This document shows positions 51,628 to 60,304 of a DNA stretch of 64,000 nt, piece by piece (position 1 is the first letter of the stretch; every line of letters starts with the position of its first letter). A program made the position numbers and the translations under genes. Source of the DNA: JAJDXW01 sp965202895 (lineage in GTDB: Bacteria; Pseudomonadota; Gammaproteobacteria; HK1); assembly GCA_965202895.1 (NCBI GenBank), contig OZ241901.1, positions 868,001 through 932,000 on the forward strand, in the 5' to 3' direction. A model generated the notes under the pieces. The model ran no database searches, was not told the origin of the DNA, and saw nothing but the letters and a program-made list of their open reading frames with translations.

Positions 51628-52842
51628 TCAGCCTCCCGCGAGGCAGCGGCGGATCGCCTCCACGCCGCGCATGGTGAGCGAGATGAGGCGCTCGTCGAGC
51701 GGGGCGGCCTGCGACGACGTCTTGGCGATCACGATCCCGTTCTCCGGATCGGCGAACACGTTCTGGCCGAACACCCCGACCCCGAAGGCCATCGGGGCGC
51801 CGCCGCGCCGCACGTACCACTTGCTCCGGTAGTGGGCCTCCATTCCGGGGAACAGGGGAGCGAGGTCGCCGGCGGCCCAGGCCTCCGGGTCGCCCGCCCC
51901 GAAGACGTCGTCGATCCAGTCGGCGGGAACGATCTCCGCCCCGCCCCGGCGGCCGCCGCGGCGGCCCCGGCCGGCGACGAGCTGCCCCATGAGCGCAAGG
52001 TCGCGGAGCGTGGCGCACATGCCGCCGGCGGCGCGGGGCGCGCCCAGACGGTCGACGGTGACGTACGCGGGAGCGGTCGCCCCCATCGGCCGCCAGAGGA
52101 GGTCGCTCACGAGATCGGGGTAGCGCCGCCCGGCCGCCCGCTCGAGCACCCACCCGAGGAGATCGGTGTTGGGGGAGACGTAGTGGAACGCGCCGCCGTG
52201 CCGGCCGTCCGGCTCGGTGAGGCGCCGGAAGAAGGTCCGCAGGTCCGAGGGCGCGTCTCCCGGCGCGGGCGGGTCCCAGCCCTGCGCCTTGCGGTACTCG
52301 ATGATGCGGCCCGAGGTGGCGAGGTAGTCTTCGTCGAACCGGATCCCGACCCGCATGTCGAGGAGGTCGCGGACGGTCGCGCCGGCCCAGGCGGTCCCCG
52401 CGACCTCGGGGATCCATTCCGTCACCGGGGTCTCGACGGCCAGCGCGCCGCGCCCCGCGAGGACCCCCGCGAGGAGCCCCAGCACCGATTTCGAGACGGA
52501 CATGAGGATGTGCGGGGTGGCGGCATCCATGCCCTTTCCGTAGAACTCGTGGACGATCTCGCCCGCGCGAAGGACGACCATCCCGTCGGTTTCGGTCCCG
52601 GCGAGGAAGCTCGCGAGGTCGTGGCGCGTCCCGTCGAAGTCGAACGCGAGCCCCCCGAGGTCGACGGGTGCGGACGCAAGCTCCGTGCGGCCGGCCGGGT
52701 CGTTCGCGATCGCCGCGGTCGGGATGAGCTCGCGGACGTGGGTGAACGACCACTTGTTGAATGGGGGCTTGCGCCAGTTCGCGAGGGTCACCTGCCCTTG
52801 CGTTTCGGGCGGGAACCCCGCCATCAGCTCTCGACCCTTCAT
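51628..52842 (-). CDS. serine hydrolase, beta-lactamase/class C penicillin-binding fold
   Basis: 404 residues from the ATG at 52842 (a GGAGG lies somewhat far upstream). The SxxK motif is SVSKS (catalytic Ser and Lys) in HILMSVSKSVLGLLAG, the YxN-type motif is FHYVSPNTDLLGW, and GVGVFGQNVFADPENGIV lies near the C-terminus where the KTG-like strand is expected. No signal peptide is visible, so it is probably a cytoplasmic esterase or amidase (6-aminohexanoate-hydrolase-like) and not a resistance beta-lactamase. It is convergent with the amidohydrolase gene and co-oriented with the TSUP permease gene upstream. Confidence 0.87.
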   Translation of the reverse strand: MKGRELMAGFPPETQGQVTLANWRKPPFNKWSFTHVRELIPTAAIANDPAGRTELASAPVDLGGLAFDFDGTRHDLASFLAGTETDGMVVLRAGEIVHEFYGKGMDAATPHILMSVSKSVLGLLAGVLAGRGALAVETPVTEWIPEVAGTAWAGATVRDLLDMRVGIRFDEDYLATSGRIIEYRKAQGWDPPAPGDAPSDLRTFFRRLTEPDGRHGGAFHYVSPNTDLLGWVLERAAGRRYPDLVSDLLWRPMGATAPAYVTVDRLGAPRAAGGMCATLRDLALMGQLVAGRGRRGGRRGGAEIVPADWIDDVFGAGDPEAWAAGDLAPLFPGMEAHYRSKWYVRRGGAPMAFGVGVFGQNVFADPENGIVIAKTSSQAAPLDERLISLTMRGVEAIRRCLAGG

Positions 52843-53040
52843 CTTCGATGCCCGCCTCCGCCTTCTTGCCGGCTGGTTCGGGCCGCTATTCTCGCCGAGA
52901 AGACGACCGGGCGCCGGCCGGGCGCGGGCGCCCGTGTCGGGGGTCGGCATGAAAGGGCGGCGGGGCCTCCTCCGGTCCTCCTCCGGACCGGTTCTCCGTT
53001 CCCCGGAGAGCGTCCGCATCCGTTCGAGCCGTGGTGGTGC

Positions 53041-53775
53041 TCAACCGACGACGAGGAGCTTGAGGCCGATGAGGGCGAGGGCCGCGAGGAGCCACCGCCG
53101 GAAGGCGTCCGGGGTGAGGCGGGCGCGAAGCCGCGCCCCCGCCGCCATGCCCGCGAGCGCGGGTACGACCGCCGCCGCAGACACGTAGCCGACGCCGGTC
53201 CGATACGCCCCGTGCGCGATCAGCGCCCCCGCGAGGGCGGCGGTCGAGATGCTGAACGCGATGCCCATCATCTGCACGAGCCGGTCCCGGTCGAGGCCGA
53301 CCGCCTCCAGATACATCACCATCGGCACCGCGAAGGTCCCGGTCACCCCGGTGACGAGGCCGTTCACGACCCCGACGATCGGGGTCGCGAACGGCTCCGC
53401 CCGCGCCGGCAGCGTGAAACGAGCCCGGGCGAGCCCGGTCCCCGCGTAGAGGACGAGGACGGCGCCGAGCACGCGCTCCATCGCCTCCGGCGCCGCGAGG
53501 AAGACGTAGTGGTGGCCGACCCACGTCGCGGCCGGGATGAGCGCGAGGGCGACGCCGAAGCGCCGGAGCAGGGCCAGGGCGTGGCCGCCGATCGCGCCCT
53601 GCCACACGTTGGTGACGAACGACGGGATGACCAGGAGGGGCAGCGCCGCCTCGATCCCGAATGCGGCCGAGAGGAGGGCGATGGCGACCGTCGGAAGCCC
53701 CAGGCCGACGACCCCCTTCACCCCGCCCGCGAGCAGGAACACCAGCATCACGGTCGTGATCGAGAGTGCGTCCAT
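53041..53775 (-). CDS. TSUP-family (TauE/SafE-like) membrane permease
   Basis: 244 residues, about seven or eight hydrophobic segments. GGVKGVVGLGLPTVAIALLS near the N-terminus and FATPIVGVVNGLVTGVTGTF in the second half form the internal repeat typical of the sulfite-exporter TauE/SafE (TSUP) family, thought to move sulfite, sulfonates or small organic anions across the inner membrane. The TauD-like dioxygenases elsewhere in the window are not adjacent, so a sulfonate link is speculative. It lies 24 bp downstream of thpR on the same strand. Confidence 0.88.
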   Translation of the reverse strand: MDALSITTVMLVFLLAGGVKGVVGLGLPTVAIALLSAAFGIEAALPLLVIPSFVTNVWQGAIGGHALALLRRFGVALALIPAATWVGHHYVFLAAPEAMERVLGAVLVLYAGTGLARARFTLPARAEPFATPIVGVVNGLVTGVTGTFAVPMVMYLEAVGLDRDRLVQMMGIAFSISTAALAGALIAHGAYRTGVGYVSAAAVVPALAGMAAGARLRARLTPDAFRRWLLAALALIGLKLLVVG

Positions 53776-53799
53776 CGCGCCGCGCCGCCGGCCTCCCGG

Positions 53800-54351
53800 T
53801 CAGCGGCCGGACGAGGCCAGGGGGAAATCGGCTTCCGGCGCGTAGCGGGCCCCGGAGGGCCGGAGCACGCTGGAGAGGAGCCGGAACGAAGCGATCGGGG
53901 CGGGCGGCGATCGGAAGAGGGAGTACGCCCCCAGGTATTCCTGGAGCGCGGGAGGGGGCGGCGGGCGGCGGAACCGGGCGATGGTGACGTGGGGGGCGAA
54001 CTTCCGCCGCTCGGGCGGGAAGCCCGCACGGGCGAGGGCGCGCCGGACGGAGGCGGCGAGCGTCCCGAGGGCCACCGCCGGAGAAGCCCCCGTCCAGAGC
54101 ACCCGGGGAGGCCCGCGGGGCGGAAAGTGCCCGATCCCGTGCAGCTCGACCACGAGCGGCGGAGACTCCACCCGGGCGAGCGCCTCCTCGATCCGGCGCT
54201 GGCCGGAGGGACCCGCCTCGCCGACGAAGGCGAGGGTCAGGTGGAGGGCGTCCTCGTCCAGCCAGCGTGCGTCCCCGAGCCCGGCCTGGAGATCGCCGAC
54301 GGCCTGCTTCAGGATCTCGGGCAGCTCCAGCGCGACGAAGAGTCGCGGCAC
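53800..54351 (-). CDS. thpR: RNA 2',3'-cyclic phosphodiesterase (ThpR/LigT family)
   Basis: 2H phosphoesterase, 183 residues from a GTG at 54351 that has GGGAGAGG just upstream and places RLFVALELP at the N-terminus as in the family. The two HxT motifs are HLTLAFVG and HVTIARFRR, which form the active site. It hydrolyses RNA 2',3'-cyclic phosphates in vitro; its biological role is unclear. It precedes the TSUP permease gene by 24 bp and may be co-transcribed with it. Confidence 0.92.
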   Translation of the reverse strand: MPRLFVALELPEILKQAVGDLQAGLGDARWLDEDALHLTLAFVGEAGPSGQRRIEEALARVESPPLVVELHGIGHFPPRGPPRVLWTGASPAVALGTLAASVRRALARAGFPPERRKFAPHVTIARFRRPPPPPALQEYLGAYSLFRSPPAPIASFRLLSSVLRPSGARYAPEADFPLASSGR

Positions 54352-54609
54352 CTCACCTCTCCCTTCCGCCCCAGGCCGAATCCGCGCTCCCTCCGTCCTC
54401 TCCGGAGCACCGCCCAGGATCACGCGGATCCTCGATCGGAATTCCCTGGCCCGCCCGGCCCCTGTGCTGCCTCCATGCCGCAGGACGCCGGCGCCGGGAA
54501 ACGGCCCGAGCTCCTGCGCGGGAAGCGTGCTCGGCCTTACCTCCCTGCACGTCGCGGCTGGCGGTGGAGGGGACCGCCGGCAGTCGGGGTCGAACCCGAT
54601 GCTGCACCA

Positions 54610-55056
54610 TCATCGACTCGTGGGGCCTCGCCGTTGGCCGCTCGACGCCGCCTCCTCCCAAACCGCGCGTGCCGCCAGATCCACCGAGTGTTGTTTCTGC
54701 AATTCCCGGCGTTCGCCGTCGTCAGGCAGATTCAGGCAGATATCCGCATGGTAGGGGTTCGATTCGAGCGGCGTAGCTTCCACGGTTCTTCCATTCGACG
54801 CCGCATGGGCGACGGTCAGGATCGCCCGACCGCGGAACTCGCTGCCTCGTTCCCGGCCGCGGACCGCCGCGAGCTCCATCATCTCGGCGCGTTCCGCATG
54901 GTCCATCCGGTCCACGGAAATCCGGTCGTCTTCCCGGCGTACGAGAAATGCCTCCGGAACGGGCTGTGGCCGTCCGGCTTTCCTGGCGAGTCTCCCTGAA
55001 AATACGCTTCGACCGAGATTCTCCGTCTCGATCAACCGCGGCGCCCGACCACTCAC
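54610..55056 (-). CDS. unrecognised protein, third gene of a coupled three-gene cassette
   Basis: 148 residues from a GTG at 55056 that overlaps the preceding stop (GTGA). Alternatively an ATG at 55128 would add 24 residues and overlap more. I do not recognise the family. Protein-like features: EAFLVRREDDRISVDRMDHA, a DHAERAEMMELAA helix, RGRAILTVAHAASNGRTVEA and ESNPYHADICLNLPDDGERR, then a helix ending in LAARAVWEE. The conserved-looking HADI strand and the gene coupling support a real gene. No membrane segment or signal peptide. Confidence 0.6.
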   Translation of the reverse strand: MSGRAPRLIETENLGRSVFSGRLARKAGRPQPVPEAFLVRREDDRISVDRMDHAERAEMMELAAVRGRERGSEFRGRAILTVAHAASNGRTVEATPLESNPYHADICLNLPDDGERRELQKQHSVDLAARAVWEEAASSGQRRGPTSR

Positions 55057-55778
55057 AGGCAGATCGAGAGGGGAGGCCCTCCCAAAGCCTGCAAACGCGC
55101 GCCTGCGAGCTGGTTCGGCGGCCTCCATGAATCTTCATGACGTTCACGCCGCTGTTCCTCGCGCATACGCAAGCGGCGGGCGGCCTCCCTTTCGCGGTCG
55201 ACCGGAAACGCCGCGGCGCTCGCCACCGAAGTTTGCGAGAGGGTGGACTCTCCCAACGCACGTAAACATTCCTTCAGGAAGTCATCGGGCAACATCGAAG
55301 AATCGTCGTAGCGCCTGCGCCGGCTCTCGCCGTGCACCGAGGAATAGCAGCCTGCCCCCCCTTCGTTGTTCACGAGGATCAACAATGCAGCGGCCGCAAC
55401 CGGCGATTTGAAATAGATCGCGATCTCGCCGTCCATCGAAGGGTACACCGCGGGTTCTATCGGACAGCCGATCGTCGCGAAGAGAAGGTGTTTCGCTCTT
55501 TTCTTCATCTCGTCGTTGACCGGAGGATAGCATTCCTCGGCAGCTTCCTCGTCAATCTGCTTCAATCGGGTCAGAGCACGGGCAAGCCACCCCGAATCGA
55601 ATCCACCTGTATCCGCAGCGGAAATCGATGCGTCCGAAGGGACGTTGACGGGAAACGGCCAAACCACCCCAGCCTGCCGGAGGTGACGCGGCGAAGAGCT
55701 CCACCTCAACCACGCCTCACGTTCGGCGCGGAGACCTCGGGGCGTATATCGAGCGTCACTGGCCGCCTGGTTCGTCAT
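55053..55778 (-). CDS. unrecognised protein, second gene of the cassette
   Basis: 241 residues from an ATG at 55778, which lies inside the 3' end of the preceding gene (23-bp overlap). No family recognised. It has a helical N-terminal half (SGWLARALTRLKQIDEEAAE), then EPAVYPSMDGEIAIYFKSPV and AAALLILVNNEGGAGCYSSV, a beta-sheet pattern seen in many small uncharacterised prokaryotic proteins. An Arg/Glu-rich C-terminal tail (EREAARRLRMREEQRRERHE) follows and may be a coiled coil. GC content is lower than in adjacent catabolic genes, suggesting acquisition. Confidence 0.65.
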   Translation of the reverse strand: MTNQAASDARYTPRGLRAEREAWLRWSSSPRHLRQAGVVWPFPVNVPSDASISAADTGGFDSGWLARALTRLKQIDEEAAEECYPPVNDEMKKRAKHLLFATIGCPIEPAVYPSMDGEIAIYFKSPVAAAALLILVNNEGGAGCYSSVHGESRRRRYDDSSMLPDDFLKECLRALGESTLSQTSVASAAAFPVDREREAARRLRMREEQRRERHEDSWRPPNQLAGARLQALGGPPLSICL

Positions 55779-56481
55779 CGACCTCTTCCGTCTGAAACTC
55801 GATGCCAATTGCCCGATCGGCGACCTGCGAGATCCGTTCGATCCAATGCTTCTCTTCCTCGGACGTCATCACCGCCGAAGCCGCGGCGAAGAGGTGCGTG
55901 GTGATGAACAGGCCGTTGGGCAACACTTCGGATTGCTCGACCGTGCGGCTCAACACCCTGCTTCCATCACCGGTTCCGAGACTGAAGCTGGCGGACGGGC
56001 GGTACGTCACCAGCGGTTCGTCCTGTACCGCATCCGCCATCCCTCGGTCCGCGAACCTCGCGACAAAGGCTTCCGCCGATCCTTCTGTCACCGCGACGTG
56101 ACAGTTGTGAAAGATCGAATACGAGGAGCGGCCGTAGTCGCCGATCTCGGACAGCAGTATCCTCATACCCTTGCCGATCAGCTCGTTCAGCAACGGATAA
56201 TCGGCGTTCGACACTCCCGGAAAGCCGAACTGAAGAGAATCCGGCCGGAGGATGATCGTACGTGAACCGTTGAATATCCGATACTTGCACCACGTTTCCC
56301 CGAAATCCGTGGGGGCGGCAACGCTGAAGTCTTGCGGACGGACCGCCAGTTGGTCACCGAGCTCCCGGGTGATGCAGGACATGAACGTCTGCACCGCTCT
56401 CTCCCATTCGGTGATGAACGGGCTCAGGTGGAAGGTAACCGATGCATCCCCCCGGTCGAGCCGCACCGGCAGATTCTTCAT
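55756..56481 (-). CDS. unrecognised protein, first gene of the cassette
   Basis: 241 residues from an ATG at 56481 with GGAGG nine bases upstream; another ATG at 56490 abuts that site. Soluble, no signal peptide. Segments: ASVTFHLSPFITEWERAVQT, TIILRPDSLQFGFPGVSNAD, LLNELIGKGMRILLSEIGDY, GSAEAFVARFADRGMAD and VLPNGLFITTHLFAAASAVM. I cannot assign a family; the mixed alpha/beta pattern with repeated strand-loop units is consistent with a two-domain sensor-like protein. The tight overlaps down the cassette suggest the three products act together. Confidence 0.65.
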   Translation of the reverse strand: MKNLPVRLDRGDASVTFHLSPFITEWERAVQTFMSCITRELGDQLAVRPQDFSVAAPTDFGETWCKYRIFNGSRTIILRPDSLQFGFPGVSNADYPLLNELIGKGMRILLSEIGDYGRSSYSIFHNCHVAVTEGSAEAFVARFADRGMADAVQDEPLVTYRPSASFSLGTGDGSRVLSRTVEQSEVLPNGLFITTHLFAAASAVMTSEEEKHWIERISQVADRAIGIEFQTEEVDDEPGGQ

Positions 56482-56618
56482 CGGCCTCATCCTCCGTAGT
56501 CCGCCCTCGAACCGATGCCTTCGCGGCCTCGTCCTTCCCGCCTGCGCGGTCGCAGGTGGAGGGTGTATTGCGGGGATGGTACGAGCTTCCGCTTCTTTTT
56601 CCAAATCCGGGCGACGGG

Positions 56619-56668
56619 AGCGCGCGGGAGGAGCGCGCGGGAGAAGCGCGCGGGAGAAGCGCGCGGGG
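56619..56668. repeat. 13-bp tandem repeat (AGCGCGCGGGAGA)n
   Basis: Three full units and one partial unit of a 13-bp GC-rich sequence, about 75 bp upstream of the M20-type hydrolase ATG, in the divergent space between it and the three-gene cassette. Tandem repeats here could alter promoter spacing; function unknown. Confidence 0.75.
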
Positions 56669-56741
56669 CGATTGACAAGGCCCCGCCGGGCGGCGGCACA
56701 ATGCGCCCCGGAACGATCGTGATCGTATCGCAGGAGTCCGC

Positions 56742-58004
56742 ATGAGCCGCCCGGCGAGCGCCGTCAACGTCAGCGTCAACGTCACCATCGACCCGGACCG
56801 CCTGCTCGGGGACCTCCGGCGGCTCCGCGGCTTCGGCGCGTGCGGCATCGGGGTCGTCCGCCAGTCGCTGACCCCGATCGACGTCGAGTCCCGCCACTGG
56901 CTCCGTGCACGCCTGGAGGAAGCGGGCCTCGATGCCCGCATCGACGGGGTCGGAACGGTGTTCGGGCGCTCGCGCAATCCCGGGCCGGCCCTTCTCATCG
57001 GCTCCCACACGGATACCCAGCCCCGGGGCGGCTGGCTGGACGGGGCGCTCGGGGTCATCTACGGCCTCGAGACGGCGCGCGCGCTCGCCGAATGCGACGA
57101 GACGAAGCATCTCGCGGTCGACGTCGCCTCGTGGATCGACGAGGAAGGTGCGTTCGCCACCTGCCTCGGCAGCCTCGCGTTCTGCGGCGAGGTGGACCCG
57201 GGGGGTGCGATCCGCGATTCCATCAACGAGGAGGGGAGGTCGCTCGGCGAGGCCCTTCGGGAGGCGGGGCTCGAAGGGGTCCCGGTCGAGCGGCGCGAGC
57301 GCGGCCGATACGTCGGCTACGCCGAGGCGCACATCGAGCAGGGGCCGTGGCTCGAACACGAGGGCAAGCGGATCGGAGCGGTCACCGGCATCGTCGGCTC
57401 GCGCAACTTCACGGTCGCCTTCGAGGGCCAGCAGAACCACGCCGGCACGACCCCGATGGCGCTCCGGCGCGACGCGGGGCACGCCCTCGTCGAGCTCGCC
57501 CACCGGGTCTACGAGACCTTCCCGGAGCAGGCGGGCGAGCGGAGCGTGTGGACCATCGGCCGGATCGCCCTCGACCCCGGCGTCCGGAGCATCGTGCCGG
57601 GGCGAGCCGAGATGCACCTCCAGTTCCGCGACCAGGACGAGGCGGTGCTGGACCGGCTGGAGGCGCACGCCAGCGCCCTGGTCGCGGAATCCAATGCGCG
57701 GGGGCGCGCCGAGGCCCGCATGACCGAGGTCGGCAAACGGTCCGTCCCGGCCCTCATGGACGAGCGCCTTCGCGGGCACATCGAACGGGCCGCCGAACAC
57801 CATGCCCCGGGCGGCTGGATCCCGATGCCGAGCGCCGCCATCCACGACGCCCAGGTCCTCGCGCGCCACATGCCGGCCGCGATGATGTTCGTGCCGAGCA
57901 TCGGCGGGGTGAGCCACGCCTTCGAGGAAGACACGAGCGAGGAAAATATCGTCCTCGGCTGCCGGGTGTTCGCCACCGCCGCCGCCAACATGCTGCTCGG
58001 CTGA
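56742..58004 (+). CDS. M20-family Zn-dependent amidohydrolase (N-carbamoyl-L-amino-acid/allantoate hydrolase-like)
   Basis: Binuclear-zinc hydrolase of the allantoate amidohydrolase / beta-ureidopropionase / hydantoinase-C group, 420 residues. IGSHTDTQPRGGWLDGALGV supplies His and Asp zinc ligands, WIDEEGAFATC the catalytic and bridging glutamates, YAEAHIEQGPWLE another His ligand, and MPSAAIHDAQVLARHMPAAM, SIGGVSHAFEEDTS the C-terminal ligands. QQNHAGTTPM is the dimerisation-lid region. AGGAG precedes the ATG. A terminator-like hairpin follows it, so it is probably monocistronic. Substrate is an N-carbamoyl amino acid or a ureide, not further resolvable. Confidence 0.93.
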   Translation: MSRPASAVNVSVNVTIDPDRLLGDLRRLRGFGACGIGVVRQSLTPIDVESRHWLRARLEEAGLDARIDGVGTVFGRSRNPGPALLIGSHTDTQPRGGWLDGALGVIYGLETARALAECDETKHLAVDVASWIDEEGAFATCLGSLAFCGEVDPGGAIRDSINEEGRSLGEALREAGLEGVPVERRERGRYVGYAEAHIEQGPWLEHEGKRIGAVTGIVGSRNFTVAFEGQQNHAGTTPMALRRDAGHALVELAHRVYETFPEQAGERSVWTIGRIALDPGVRSIVPGRAEMHLQFRDQDEAVLDRLEAHASALVAESNARGRAEARMTEVGKRSVPALMDERLRGHIERAAEHHAPGGWIPMPSAAIHDAQVLARHMPAAMMFVPSIGGVSHAFEEDTSEENIVLGCRVFATAAANMLLG

Positions 58005-58042
58005 CTCCCGACCGCCGGCCGGCCGGGGCGGTCAGCCGGTAG

Positions 58043-58061
58043 AGGCCCCTCCGGGGGCCTT
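58043..58061 (+). terminator. hairpin terminator after the amidohydrolase gene
   Basis: AGGCCCC-TCCG-GGGGCCT, a perfect 7-bp stem with a UUCG-like tetraloop (TCCG), followed by TTCTC. It is 38 bp after the stop of the amidohydrolase gene and on the correct strand. The T-run is short, so termination may be partial. Confidence 0.6.
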
Positions 58062-58087
58062 CTCACTTGGCGCCGGCTTTTTCGCCG

Positions 58088-58399
58088 TCACCAAAGACCT
58101 CGAAAACCCTCTGCCCATTGGTCGTCTCCTCGGGGAGCCCCCTCGACGCCCTCCTTCTGCCGGCGCTCGATCCACCGGCCGGCGTCCCTGCCGCGGAGGC
58201 GCTATCGGCCGCGGACCTCCAACGCCGGCAGCTCCCTCCTCCGGGCCGGAGTGCAGACGGTCCTCTCCGCCGCCTCGAGGAGGCGGGCGATCTCCCGGAG
58301 CGTCACGAGGTCGTCCGGCGGCAAGGCATGGACCCCGGACAGGGGCTCCGGGAGGCCATGGAACCCACCGGAAAGTGCCGAACGTCGGCGACCGCACAT
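58088..58399 (-). pseudogene. excisionase/MerR-like helix-turn-helix gene interrupted by an amber stop
   Basis: Minus-strand frame from ATG 58399. DDLVTLREIARLLEAAERTV then RRRELPALEVRGR is the helix-turn-helix of excisionase-family (HTH_17) proteins. A TAG at 58204-58202 interrupts it exactly where the family has Trp (GRW), and the same frame continues RLRGRDAGRWIERRQKEGVE to a TGA at 58090-58088. One base change (TGG to TAG) therefore explains the break. Either a recent pseudogene or a site of stop readthrough. Such proteins act in excision of mobile elements or as small regulators; no integrase gene is seen in the window. Confidence 0.6.
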
Positions 58400-58649
58400 C
58401 GTATGCCCCCCTGTACGCGGCGGGCTCGGGCTTGGCTCGGCAGCCCGGCCGCCGCTCCCCGCCGGTTCTGCTGCCCCCGGCCCTTCGGTCGGGGCGTTCG
58501 GCCGGGGCGGGTGCCGCGCGGGATGGTTCGCGTTAGACTCGGGACCCGGACCCGCGTCGACCAGGGGTCGGCGACGGTGTTCCGCCAAGAGCTTCCGGCG
58601 CCCCCGGGCCCCACGCTCCGGCCCTCCACCACCAGAAGGAGAATGGAAA

Positions 58650-60011
58650 ATGAGAAGAACGCTGCACACCCTCCCCGCCGCGGCAGCGCTCGCGGCCGGG
58701 ATGGGGCTCTCCACCTCGTCCCTCGCCGAGGACAAGGTGGTCACCCTGTGGCACACCGAACCCAACCCCCGCACCGTGGCGGTCATGAAGGACATGATCG
58801 AACGGTACGAGGCGATGAATCCGGGCATCAGGATCAAGCAGGAGCCGATCGCCTGGGGCTCGCTCGACACCAAGCTCCAGGCCGCGCTCGCGGCCGGCGC
58901 GCCCCCGGACGCGTCCCACGGCCAGGCCTACGTGGAACGCTCCCTCTCGGCGAAGGGGCTGCTGCTCCCGATCAACGAGGTCATCGACTCGATCGGCGCG
59001 GACGACCTCTACGACGTCGTGAAGAAGCTCAACTGCCACGCCGACGGGAACTGCTACGGCCTCGCCCACGAGCTCGGCACCGACCTCATCGTCTACCGCA
59101 AGGACTTCTACCGCGAGGCGGGCCTCGACCCGGAGAAGCCGGCCGCGACCTGGGACGAATGGCTCGAGCACCTGAAGGCGCTCACCGTGGATACCGACGG
59201 CGACGGCAAGAACGACCGCTTCGGCCTCGGCCTCGCCGGCCCCGGCTTCTTCATCAACGAAGAGGTCTACATGTGGACGGGCTCGAACGGCGGGCGGCTC
59301 TTCGCGGAGAACCACCGGCCGACCTTCACCGAGCAGCCCGTACTCGAGATGCTCGCGTTCTGGAAGGAGCTCGCGGACTGCTGCCTCGCGCCGGACTGGC
59401 TGAGCCACGGCTACCTCGACACCTTCGCCATGCTCGCGACCGGCAAGGTGGCCAGCATCTACGGCTGGGGCCGCGGCACGGACTACTTCGAGAAGTACGC
59501 GCCGGAGGCGGTCGACCGCGGCGACATCGGGATCTTCCCCTCGAAGCCGGTGGGTCCGAGCGGACAGGAGTTCCTCACCCAGCTCGACTGCGAGCCGTGG
59601 ATGGTGTTCAAGGACGCGAAGCACCCGCAGGAAGCCATCGACTTCCTCAAGTTCTTCTACCAGCCCGAGAACTACCGCCCGTACATCCAGTCCGTGCCCA
59701 TCCACTTCTTCCCGATCACGAAGTCGATGCAGGCGGACCCGGAGTACCTCGCGACCCCGGCGTTCGTGAAGTGGGCGGCGTGGCGTGACGCACAGTTCAA
59801 CGTCATCCAGAACCACGACCCGAAGCCGCTCATGATCACGGAGTGGGACGATCTGGAGCTCCCGTTCGTGCAGGAGCTGGCGAGCTCGGGCATCCTCATC
59901 GACATGGTGACGGACGTGGTGGTGCGCGACGTGTCCCCGGCGGACGCGGCGGCCCGCGCCCAGGAGCGGGCGGAGGAGCTCATCACCCAGCTCGGCTACA
60001 AGAAGTGGTAA
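58650..60011 (+). CDS. extracellular solute-binding protein, family 1 (sugar)
   Basis: 453 residues from the ATG at 58650 (AAGGAGA upstream). Signal peptide MRRTLHTLPAAAALAAGMGL, cleavage near SSLAEDK. The CUT1 binding-protein pattern follows: VVTLWHTEPNPRTV, MIERYEAMNPGIRIKQEPI, YGLAHELGTDLIVYRKDF, TWDEWLEHLKALT, a Ca-loop-like DTDGDGKND, and DFLKFFYQPENYRPY. First gene of a complete importer operon on the plus strand with two permeases and an ATPase. The sugar or polyol is not predictable. Confidence 0.94.
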   Translation: MRRTLHTLPAAAALAAGMGLSTSSLAEDKVVTLWHTEPNPRTVAVMKDMIERYEAMNPGIRIKQEPIAWGSLDTKLQAALAAGAPPDASHGQAYVERSLSAKGLLLPINEVIDSIGADDLYDVVKKLNCHADGNCYGLAHELGTDLIVYRKDFYREAGLDPEKPAATWDEWLEHLKALTVDTDGDGKNDRFGLGLAGPGFFINEEVYMWTGSNGGRLFAENHRPTFTEQPVLEMLAFWKELADCCLAPDWLSHGYLDTFAMLATGKVASIYGWGRGTDYFEKYAPEAVDRGDIGIFPSKPVGPSGQEFLTQLDCEPWMVFKDAKHPQEAIDFLKFFYQPENYRPYIQSVPIHFFPITKSMQADPEYLATPAFVKWAAWRDAQFNVIQNHDPKPLMITEWDDLELPFVQELASSGILIDMVTDVVVRDVSPADAAARAQERAEELITQLGYKKW

Positions 60012-60304
60012 CGAGGCGAGGGTTCGCGGTCGGGCGGAGCCCGGGCGGCGTCGCGTGAGCGCGGCGGCTGCTCCTGTCCGCCCGCCGTCTCCTTGCGGTC
60101 CGGCCCGGGGGGTGTCTCCCGGGCCGGGCTCCGGGTTGCCCCCGGACCGGCCCCCGGCTCGGCTCCTGGGCCACGTCCCGCGTGGAGCGGTGGCGCCGGT
60201 GGAGGAGGGCAGGGCGTCCGCGCTCCTGGCTCCACCGGCGCCCGGCTCCCCCCTCCTTCTCCCGCGCGTCCTACCGTGACCTTCCGGACCCCGGAGTAGC
60301 CCAC

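Noticed and set aside
52422..52842. Resistance beta-lactamase
   Set aside because: The SVSKS and YVSPN motifs fit class C-fold esterases/amidases; there is no signal peptide or typical AmpC context.
54585..54612. tRNA-like 3' end (GGGGTCGAACCC, then CTGCACCA)
   Set aside because: The T-loop is one base short of consensus, no matching acceptor 5' strand or anticodon arm lies upstream, so it is probably a chance match. If it were an attachment-site remnant it would sit beside the three-gene cassette, but I cannot support that.
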